Positions 26,585 through 33,237 of a stretch of DNA of 64,000 nucleotides are shown piece by piece. The notes beneath the pieces are model-generated. The model was not told the DNA's origin, made no database searches, and saw only the letters and a list, made by a program, of their open reading frames with translations. The translations under genes and the position numbers were made by a program. The number at the start of each line of letters is the position of its first letter. Positions within the stretch are counted from its first letter, which is position 1. The stretch is from MFD04716-140 sp963703125 (GTDB taxonomy: Bacteria > Bacteroidota > Bacteroidia > Flavobacteriales > Flavobacteriaceae), in the NCBI GenBank assembly GCA_963703125.1, contig OY969790.1, positions 310,001 to 374,000 on the forward strand, given 5' to 3'.

Positions 26585-27595
26585 TTACCATCTTATGACT
26601 GCACTGCCCCAAGTGAAGCCGCTACCAAATGCTGCCAATACCACCAAATCTCCTGATTTAATTTTTCCTTGTTCCCAGGCCTCCGTTAGGGCAATTGGAA
26701 TGGAAGCGGCCGTGGTATTGCCATACCTCATTATATTATTAAAGACTTGATCCTCCTTGAGTCCAAATTTATTCTGTATAAACTGGGAAATTCTAAGATT
26801 GGCCTGGTGTGGAACCAACATGTCAATATCCGAAGGCTGTAGGTTGTTGGCCGCCAATCCTTCCATAATTACCTCGCTAAAACGAACTACCGCATTTTTA
26901 AAAACGAACTGACCGTTCATGTGCGGTAAATAAGATTCGTCATTGGGGTCATTGTCGGCAACAATATCGCTCACCCATCTGCCTCCCATTCCTGGAGCCA
27001 ATAACGAAAGTTCCTCTGCATGTTGACCTTCCGAATGTAAATGAGTGGACAATATGCCTTTGGTAGTATCTTTCTCCCTGCTGAGAATTGCGGCACCCGC
27101 CCCATCCCCAAAAATAACGGATACTCCCCTACCCCTTGTGGTCATATCCAGTCCTTTGGAGTGAATTTCCGATCCAATGACCAGTACGTTCCTGTACATA
27201 CCGCTCTTAATATATTGGTCGGCGACGGAAATTCCGTAAACGAATCCGGAACATTGGTTTCGAACATCCAAGGCTCCAACGGTTTTGATCCCCAAATCAC
27301 GCTGTACCAAAACCCCAGGGCCGGGAAAATAATAATCTGGACTCAAGGTCGCAAAGACGATAAAATCAATTTCATCTTTATGTATCCCGGCTCTTTCAAT
27401 GGCAATTTTGGCAGCCTTCACCCCCATTGAAGTGGTCGTTTCCTTACTACCGGGAAGCACGTGACGACGTTCCTTTATCCCGGTCCGTTCTTGTATCCAC
27501 TCATCATTGGTATCCATTATTTTGGATAGGTCGTCATTGGTTACGACATTATTTGGAACAAAAAAACCAAGCCCCGTAATTTTTGAATTGTACAT
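26585..27595 (-). CDS. fabH: Beta-ketoacyl-ACP synthase III (FabH)
   Basis: A 336-residue KAS III. The catalytic Cys is Cys115 in LDVRNQCSGF. The His and Asn of the triad are in VPHQANLRI and MRYGNTTAASIP. The N-terminal NDEWIQERTGIKERR and C-terminal AFGSGFTWGSAVIRW are typical. It condenses acyl-CoA with malonyl-ACP to start fatty-acid synthesis. In many Bacteroidota fabH sits near rpmF and accB, which are not seen here, so this may be one of several copies. It has its own promoter at 27617-27646. Confidence 0.93.
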   Translation of the reverse strand: MYNSKITGLGFFVPNNVVTNDDLSKIMDTNDEWIQERTGIKERRHVLPGSKETTTSMGVKAAKIAIERAGIHKDEIDFIVFATLSPDYYFPGPGVLVQRDLGIKTVGALDVRNQCSGFVYGISVADQYIKSGMYRNVLVIGSEIHSKGLDMTTRGRGVSVIFGDGAGAAILSREKDTTKGILSTHLHSEGQHAEELSLLAPGMGGRWVSDIVADNDPNDESYLPHMNGQFVFKNAVVRFSEVIMEGLAANNLQPSDIDMLVPHQANLRISQFIQNKFGLKEDQVFNNIMRYGNTTAASIPIALTEAWEQGKIKSGDLVVLAAFGSGFTWGSAVIRW

Positions 27596-27616
27596 ATTTC
27601 ACCTATTATATTCAAT

Positions 27617-27646
27617 AAAATATAGCATTTCCTTTCCTTTTATCAA
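27617..27646 (-). promoter_or_regulatory. Promoter of fabH
   Basis: Minus-strand TTG (27644-27646), a 19-nt spacer and TATATTTT (27617-27624, seven of eight). Transcription would start about 15-20 nt before the ATG. Confidence 0.55.
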
Positions 27647-27771
27647 GATTGATATATTTCGTTACATCGGAAAACCCAAGGTAACAAAAATACACTATTA
27701 CGTATAAGTTTATTGAAGAATCGGCAATTTTAGCTGCATTTGATTGCCCAATAATTCAGAAGGCGTATGAT

Positions 27772-27812
27772 TCATAAAAGAAAACGTGTCATCTGGGGGA
27801 CAACACGTTTTC
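27772..27812 (-). terminator. Intrinsic terminator of the small RNA candidate
   Basis: A perfect 10-bp inverted repeat (GAAAACGTGT, 27803-27812; ACACGTTTTC, 27780-27789, as read on the minus strand) encloses a 13-nt loop containing CCCCC. The minus strand continues with TTTTA, giving a T-rich tail. Confidence 0.65.
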
Positions 27813-27877
27813 AAACAACCTAACCAATAATCAATAATTTTATGGAACTAACTTTTTCATAGCAATTAATTTCCATA
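27776..27877 (-). ncRNA. Candidate small RNA of about 100 nt between fabH and htpG
   Basis: A perfect promoter (27884-27915) and a hairpin terminator (27772-27812) bracket about 100 nt on the minus strand that contain no conserved protein. The 3' hairpin has a C-rich loop (UGUCCCCCAGAUG). An 18-codon frame (27820-27876, starting MEINCYEKV) begins almost at the predicted 5' end and could be a leaderless peptide or chance. fabH lies downstream but has its own promoter, so this looks like an independent RNA rather than its leader. I cannot assign a known RNA family. Confidence 0.5.
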
Positions 27878-27883
27878 ACCTTA

Positions 27884-27915
27884 CAAATATAATTATTGTT
27901 TAACTTTTAAACAAA
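27884..27915 (-). promoter_or_regulatory. Promoter of the small RNA candidate
   Basis: On the minus strand TTTG (27912-27915), 20 nt and TATATTTG (27884-27891): a perfect consensus match with ideal spacing. Confidence 0.65.
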
Positions 27916-28008
27916 TTATTTAAACAAAAATATTTCAACATTAATACTCGCCCGATTGCCGATTGGTTTTTAGGTGCAAAAAATCATTGTCAAAATAAAG
28001 AGTGTCAG

Positions 28009-28039
28009 TTTGTCACTTTGTGGTATTGTGGTATTTTTT
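28009..28039 (+). promoter_or_regulatory. Promoter of htpG
   Basis: TTTG (28009-28012), a 19-nt spacer and TATTTTTT (28032-28039, seven of eight). The -33 box is embedded in a tandem TGTCA repeat (28003-28007 and 28011-28015), with a third TGTCA at 27988-27992. Confidence 0.6.
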
Positions 28040-28081
28040 TTGACTGGTCTAAGCGATTAACATTTAAAATGAAATTAGAAG

Positions 28082-29968
28082 ATGGCAACAGGTAAGATCA
28101 ATGTTTCAGTGGATAATATTTTTCCACTTATTAAAAAGTTCTTGTACAGTGATCACGAAATTTTTCTTCGTGAACTGGTTTCCAATGCTACGGATGCCAC
28201 CCTAAAGTTGAAGCATTTAGCGTCAATAGGAGAGGCAAAAGTGGAGTATGACAATCCCCAAATCGAAATAAAGGTTGATAAAAAGGGTAAGAAATTGCAC
28301 ATTATTGACCAAGGACTTGGCATGACAGAGGAAGAGGTCAAAAAATACATAAATGAGGTTGCCTTTTCGGGAGCGGAGGAGTTTTTGAACAAATATGAAG
28401 ATTCCGCCAAAGATTCTGGAATCATTGGTCATTTTGGTCTCGGATTCTATTCCGCCTTTATGGTGGCCAAAAAAGTTGAAATCCTGACCAAGAGTTTCCA
28501 GGATGAACCGGCCGTTCATTGGACATGTGATGGGTCTCCGAATTTTACATTGGCCCAAGGCAAGAAAGAAGATCGCGGTACCGAAATCATCCTGCACATT
28601 GCCGATGACTCCAAAGAGTTTTTAGAGGAAAATAGAATACGCGAACTGTTGCGAAAATACAACAAGTTTATGCCTATTCCGATCAAGTTCGGAACCAAAA
28701 CAGAAACACTTCCCAAGCCCGAAGGTGCCAAGAAAGAAGATCCGGCCCCGACCAAAGAGGTTGACAATATCATCAACAACCCCAACCCGGCCTGGACCAA
28801 GCAGCCCGCAGATTTAAAAGACGAGGATTACAAGGCTTTCTATCGTGAATTGTATCCCATGCAATTTGAAGAGCCGTTGTTCAACATTCATTTGAATGTT
28901 GATTATCCGTTCAATTTGACCGGAATTCTTTATTTCCCCAAATTGACCACAGACCTCAACATACAAAAAGATCGCATTCAGTTGTATCAGAACCAGGTTT
29001 TCGTGACCGATAATGTAGAGGGCATCGTGCCAGAATTCCTGACCATGTTGCGTGGTGTTATTGATTCCCCCGACATTCCCTTGAACGTCTCTAGATCGTA
29101 TTTGCAAGCAGATGGTGCCGTTAAAAAGATAGCTTCCTATATCACTCGAAAAGTAGCCGATAAGCTGGCATCGCTCTTTAAGAACAATCGCGAGGATTTT
29201 GAAAAGAAATGGAACGATATCAAGATTGTCATAGAATACGGAATGCTATCAGAGGAAAAATTCTTCGAAAAAGCTGAAAAATTTGCCCTTTATCCTACGG
29301 TTGACGGCGCCTACTTTACGTTTGAGGAACTGCAGGAAAAAATAAAGGCAAATCAGACCGATAAGGATGACAAATTGGTTGTTCTCTATGCCTCGGACAA
29401 AGAAGCGCAACATAGTTACATTGAGTCCGCAAAGGCCAAAGGGTATGAAGTTTTATTGATGGATTCGCCAATTATTTCGCATTTGATGCAAAAATTGGAA
29501 ACCTCTAAAGAGAAAGTGTCCTTTGCCCGGGTTGATGCAGATCATATTGATAAATTGATCCATAAGGACGAAACCCAAATTTCCAAACTATCCGATGAAG
29601 AAAAAGATCAATTGAAAACCGAATTGGAAACCGTGGTAAAAGATAGAGGGTATACCATTCAAATGGAGTCTATGGACAGTGATGCCGCTCCTTTCATAAT
29701 CACAGAACCGGAGTTTATGCGCCGTATGAAGGATATGCAGCGAAGTGGGGGCGGAGGAATGTTCGGCATGGGCAATATGCCCGATATGTACAACCTGATC
29801 GTGAATACAAATCACGAACTGGTGGGTGAAATCCTGAACACCAAGACCGAAAAGAAACGCGAACGCCTTATCAACCAGTCCATTGACTTGGCCCGCCTTT
29901 CAAAAGGCCTGCTAAAAGGGGAGGAATTGACCAATTTTATTAAGCGTAGTTACGAGATGGTGAAATAA
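28082..29968 (+). CDS. htpG: Chaperone HtpG (Hsp90)
   Basis: A 628-residue bacterial Hsp90. The GHKL ATPase domain has LRELVSNATDA, IDQGLGMTEEEV and IGHFGLGFYSAFMVA. The middle domain contains YFPKLTTDLNIQKDRIQLYQNQVF and LNVSRSYLQAD with the catalytic Arg. The C-terminal dimerisation domain is present. A charged insert after SKEFLEENRIRELL (about residues 215-240, KPEGAKKEDPAPTKEVD) links the first two domains. Expression is probably stress-responsive; the promoter carries repeated TGTCA. A strong terminator follows. Confidence 0.97.
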   Translation: MATGKINVSVDNIFPLIKKFLYSDHEIFLRELVSNATDATLKLKHLASIGEAKVEYDNPQIEIKVDKKGKKLHIIDQGLGMTEEEVKKYINEVAFSGAEEFLNKYEDSAKDSGIIGHFGLGFYSAFMVAKKVEILTKSFQDEPAVHWTCDGSPNFTLAQGKKEDRGTEIILHIADDSKEFLEENRIRELLRKYNKFMPIPIKFGTKTETLPKPEGAKKEDPAPTKEVDNIINNPNPAWTKQPADLKDEDYKAFYRELYPMQFEEPLFNIHLNVDYPFNLTGILYFPKLTTDLNIQKDRIQLYQNQVFVTDNVEGIVPEFLTMLRGVIDSPDIPLNVSRSYLQADGAVKKIASYITRKVADKLASLFKNNREDFEKKWNDIKIVIEYGMLSEEKFFEKAEKFALYPTVDGAYFTFEELQEKIKANQTDKDDKLVVLYASDKEAQHSYIESAKAKGYEVLLMDSPIISHLMQKLETSKEKVSFARVDADHIDKLIHKDETQISKLSDEEKDQLKTELETVVKDRGYTIQMESMDSDAAPFIITEPEFMRRMKDMQRSGGGGMFGMGNMPDMYNLIVNTNHELVGEILNTKTEKKRERLINQSIDLARLSKGLLKGEELTNFIKRSYEMVK

Positions 29969-30033
29969 TCCCTGACCGATCGCTATGCGAAGCCGAAGCG
30001 AAAGGAATTAAACTTAGAAGCTAATTTTTCACG

Positions 30034-30057
30034 ACCGCCCGCAAAGGGCGGTTTTTA
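30034..30057 (+). terminator. Terminator of htpG
   Basis: Stem ACCGCCC/GGGCGGT with loop GCAAA, followed by TTTTTATAT, 66 bp after the htpG stop. Confidence 0.85.
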
Positions 30058-30093
30058 TATTTGCCCAAAACCGAGAGTACATTTAATTAGAAA

Positions 30094-30113
30094 TATAGTA
30101 ACTTGTTACTATA
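30094..30113. promoter_or_regulatory. Perfect 20-bp palindrome, candidate operator
   Basis: Nine-base arms TATAGTAAC and GTTACTATA flank two T residues. It lies beyond the htpG terminator and 128 bp before the thioredoxin-like gene, which is its only plausible target. The shape suits a homodimeric regulator such as GntR, TetR or MarR type. Confidence 0.4.
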
Positions 30114-30240
30114 AACAATTGTTGGGCATAATTCCCTTCATAACGATAGGATATTTCGATAATTTTCAAATGATTGAAGTTGTAAGTAGGAAATTTAAAT
30201 CTATCTATTAATCGGAATCTAAGTTAGCACCTCGAATACA

Positions 30241-31092
30241 ATGAAACATCTTGTTCTCATAATACTCATCATTTCCTTTTCTTCTTGCAAAAATAATAAG
30301 GATACACAAAGTTATATTGTCGATAATGGTTCAGGGTATCCCAATTTGGACAGCTTGGAACTAGATTTTAACAATTGGTGGACTTATCATGAAAACAATA
30401 TATCGCTCGCTTTAGATTTTATAGCGATCAATGACAAATCTGAACAAATTACAAAGGACGAGTTTTTTATGGCTCTAACTTCTGGGGAGTTTATTCCATA
30501 CAAGTTGGATACAAATGACAGCTTGGTCAATTATAAGTTATTTAAACTAACCAAATCCGCGAACCAGGGCATAAGAAGTACCATTAAAAATACAACTAAG
30601 ACAAGTTATAACCATTTCAAATTGGAAGGCGAAAGCTTTCCTGAATTCGATTTTACCGATTTGAATGGAAACCATTACACTAAAAATAACACAAAAGACA
30701 AAACAATTATTCTAAAATGCTGGTTTATAAACTGTGAACCTTGTGTTGCGGAGTTTCCTGAACTCAACGCACTCGTTGAAAGAAATACACATCGGAATGA
30801 TATTCTATTTATAAGTTTGGCATTGGATTCAAAATCAGAGTTAGAAAAATTCTTGAATAAAAAACATTTTGCGTACCAAGTTGTATCTGAGCAAAAGACC
30901 TTTATTTATGATAAGTTAGAAGTTAATATATTCCCTACTCATTATATTATTGAACCAAATGGGTTAATTAAAAAAGTATTCAATAAATCAACCGAACTGA
31001 TTTCCTTCCTGGAAAATAAAAAAATCATTCTAGCGGAAGGAAATAAAATTGTCCCACCACCTCCAGCGCCAGCATCACCATCACCGATGTAA
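30241..31092 (+). CDS. TlpA-like thioredoxin-fold lipoprotein
   Basis: A 283-residue lipoprotein (lipobox FSSC, Cys16). Residues 20-128 are unassigned. Residues 130-265 form a TlpA/ResA-type thioredoxin domain with active site CEPC at 165-168 in KCWFINCEPCVAEFPEL and the cis-proline region NIFPTHYII. It would reduce or rearrange disulfides at the periplasmic face. The last 13 residues are a proline-rich tail (VPPPPAPASPSPM), unusual for this family and similar to linkers in other envelope proteins. A palindrome upstream may serve as operator, and a terminator follows at 31158. Confidence 0.85.
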   Translation: MKHLVLIILIISFSSCKNNKDTQSYIVDNGSGYPNLDSLELDFNNWWTYHENNISLALDFIAINDKSEQITKDEFFMALTSGEFIPYKLDTNDSLVNYKLFKLTKSANQGIRSTIKNTTKTSYNHFKLEGESFPEFDFTDLNGNHYTKNNTKDKTIILKCWFINCEPCVAEFPELNALVERNTHRNDILFISLALDSKSELEKFLNKKHFAYQVVSEQKTFIYDKLEVNIFPTHYIIEPNGLIKKVFNKSTELISFLENKKIILAEGNKIVPPPPAPASPSPM

Positions 31093-31157
31093 AAAAGCTA
31101 TGCCCAAAATTGGTAACCATTGCACAAGCCCCTAATCGCCATAGAACGGATTCATAT

Positions 31158-31180
31158 AAGCCCTTTACGAGGGCTTTTTT
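31158..31180 (+). terminator. Terminator downstream of the thioredoxin-like gene
   Basis: Stem AAGCCCT/AGGGCTT with loop TTACG and a TTTT tail, 65 bp after the stop. Confidence 0.75.
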
Positions 31181-31369
31181 CATGCCCGCCCAGAAGTTGA
31201 AAGCCAATTTTGATGCTTTGCAGGGACACCGAATAGGTTTCGTATTCAACCACTTAAATTGTCGCATTTATCCTCTTAAAGTATTGTTTTTACAAGCTAG
31301 ATTTGTCTTGTGCCAAAGAAGTTTTTGAAGATATGGGAAAATTAATGGCCATGTCAATATTTGGGCGTT

Positions 31370-32677
31370 TCACTCAAAAGTAAGCGATACAGTCTCACGT
31401 GCGCTCGAAGGTACCTGATGTGAAGAGCTATCATATATTTCCCCTATGATCTTGTACAAGTCCGGAATTACGGTTTTGATCATTTGGGAACTACTGTTCA
31501 TCAATACACAAATACCCAAATCGTCTTCAGGGTACATTGCAATTTCATTTCTAAAATGGTTTACGCTTCCTCCATGGTGCCAAATGGTTTTTTCTTCTTT
31601 GGTACCCTCGGCAATAAATTTATGGATCCTCCATCCAAAGCCATAGGATGATGTGGTGTGTCCTGGCCAACTTTTGTAATATTTTCGGCCCAAATCGATT
31701 TCTATGCGCGGCTCAAAGGCCTCGGCTATTACAGTTTTGTTCATTACCTCGGGATTGTGGCCCAACAAAAAACGCATCCATTTACCCATATCAAGGGCAC
31801 TTGCATTGATTCCGCCTGCAGCTATCGCATTGTGGTAACTGTTGGAAAGTTTGACACTTTTCCACACATTTCCGTTTTTAGTATGCGGCACGGCAATATC
31901 TTGGGATTTCAACAAAGTTTCATAATCTGTTATTGCCGTGGTCATTCCCAACGGTCTAAAAAACCGATTTTGGAATAATGTAGAAATATCCTGCCCTGTA
32001 GCTTTTTGCATCATGGAAGCGCTAAGGGCGAACATGGCATTTTGATAGCTATACATTGAGCCAGGCTCACTTATAGGAGTAACCTCCCTGAATTTTTTGG
32101 CAATAACATCCAAGGATACTCCTGCATCAACAAGGTTGGTAAAACTGTGATAAGGCGTACCTGAAGTATGCGATAAAATTTTGGCCAAAGTGATTTTATC
32201 GGTATTATTTTTATCGCCCAATTGAAACTCGGGAATATAATCACTGACCTTATCTTCCCATTTTAGTTTGCCTTCATTTTCCAGTTCGGTGGCCAATACC
32301 CCAGTAAATCCCTTGGAAAGTGATCCTAAGCGAAATACTGTTTGTCCGTCTACTTTGTCCTTATAATTAATATTTTTTTTGCCATACCCCTCAGAAAGCA
32401 AAATGGAATCACCTTTAACAATGCTTACACCGGCTCCGACCATATCTTCCGCTCCAAATGCTTTTTCAAAATAGGCCTTCACTGCAGCCTTTAACTCTTT
32501 TCGCCTCAATTCGTATTGAAGCTGATTCTCCAATTCCATTGGGTGCTGTTCTTGTCCAATAGCCGAATCTTCGGTTTCGGAGGTAACATTAGCTTGAAAA
32601 CCATGTATGACAGTTAGAATAAAAAACGTGGAAATTATCAGAATCGCACCTACCAAGATTTTAAGTCGTCGCATCAA
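31370..32677 (-). CDS. Class C beta-lactamase-like serine hydrolase, exported
   Basis: A 435-residue protein with an N-terminal hydrophobic segment (residues 6-26) acting as signal or anchor. All three active-site motifs are canonical: SLSK at 119-122 (Ser119), YQN in MYSYQNAMFAL, and HHGG in IWHHGGSVNHF. A 40-residue acidic region follows the anchor. The family includes D-aminopeptidases, esterases and beta-lactamases; the exact activity is not readable. It differs from the copy at 15644, which lacks the YxN motif. Confidence 0.9.
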   Translation of the reverse strand: MMRRLKILVGAILIISTFFILTVIHGFQANVTSETEDSAIGQEQHPMELENQLQYELRRKELKAAVKAYFEKAFGAEDMVGAGVSIVKGDSILLSEGYGKKNINYKDKVDGQTVFRLGSLSKGFTGVLATELENEGKLKWEDKVSDYIPEFQLGDKNNTDKITLAKILSHTSGTPYHSFTNLVDAGVSLDVIAKKFREVTPISEPGSMYSYQNAMFALSASMMQKATGQDISTLFQNRFFRPLGMTTAITDYETLLKSQDIAVPHTKNGNVWKSVKLSNSYHNAIAAGGINASALDMGKWMRFLLGHNPEVMNKTVIAEAFEPRIEIDLGRKYYKSWPGHTTSSYGFGWRIHKFIAEGTKEEKTIWHHGGSVNHFRNEIAMYPEDDLGICVLMNSSSQMIKTVIPDLYKIIGEIYDSSSHQVPSSARETVSLTFE

Positions 32678-32712
32678 TTTGGTTTATTTGATTTAGGCGG
32701 GAAAATATTTTT

Positions 32713-32780
32713 ACCAAGTAACCATCTTATTGATTAAACGCCTAATTTTCACTAATATTTCACTATTTACTTGGTTACTT
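32713..32780. promoter_or_regulatory. Paired inverted 9-mers in a divergent promoter region
   Basis: AAGTAACCA (32716-32724) and its reverse complement TGGTTACTT (32772-32780) flank 47 bp between the serine hydrolase and GIY-YIG starts. Overlapping ACCAAGTAA and TTACTTGGT copies are also present. It may be a pair of regulator sites. Confidence 0.3.
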
Positions 32781-32820
32781 TTAAGCAATTTATTTTTTTT
32801 AATTACATGTATTTCAAATA

Positions 32821-33171
32821 ATGCCAAAAACGCAGTACTACATTTACGTTGTAGAACTTCATAGCAAAGTATTTACCGAAAATAGAAGATTCAGGGAGGC
32901 CAATCCCCAATTTAACGGGGTACTGCAATGCCTTTATGTGGGAATGACCAGTAAAACGCCTAAAGAGAGGTTTGAGCAGCATAAAACTGGTTATATCAAT
33001 AAAAAAGGACATAAATTATCTTCCAATATTGTCCAAAAATATGGTATGTACTTACGCCCCAACCTCTATAATCATATAAATCCCTTGGCTACAAAAGATG
33101 AAGCCCTAAAAATGGAGGAAAAGCTTGCGATGGACTTACGCAGACAGAGATATGCAGTTTGGTTCAATTAA
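32821..33171 (+). CDS. Small GIY-YIG domain protein
   Basis: A 116-residue protein with a GIY-YIG-like fold: the paired strands YYIYVVEL and CLYVGMT correspond to the two halves of the signature, separated by a long loop (about residues 16-34), and KERFEQHKTGY carries the usual Arg and His. The conserved C-terminal Glu may be one of those in LKMEEKLAMDLR. GIY-YIG domains cut DNA in repair, restriction and mobile introns. Stand-alone short versions have no assigned role. It is divergent from the serine hydrolase. Confidence 0.75.
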   Translation: MPKTQYYIYVVELHSKVFTENRRFREANPQFNGVLQCLYVGMTSKTPKERFEQHKTGYINKKGHKLSSNIVQKYGMYLRPNLYNHINPLATKDEALKMEEKLAMDLRRQRYAVWFN

Positions 33172-33178
33172 GAACAGT

Positions 33179-33235
33179 TGTCTCGAGCAAAGTCAAGAGA
33201 CATTTGTGATCCTAAACGGTACTCGAACTGACAGA
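33179..33235. repeat. Likely dispersed intergenic repeat
   Basis: The stretch has an inverted pair TGTCTC (33179-33184) and GAGACA (33197-33202), followed by GGTACTCGAACTGACA. On the minus strand it reads CTGTCAGTTCGAGT and then TTTGCTCGAGACAACTG. This resembles, from memory, short repeats scattered between genes in many flavobacterial genomes. Only one copy is in the window. Confidence 0.4.
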
Positions 33236-33237
33236 AT

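Noticed and set aside
31110..31328. 72-residue plus-strand frame after the thioredoxin-like gene
   Set aside because: It runs through the terminator at 31158-31180 and has no recognisable motif. The opposite-strand frame at 31025-31267 overlaps the real gene and is equally unsupported.
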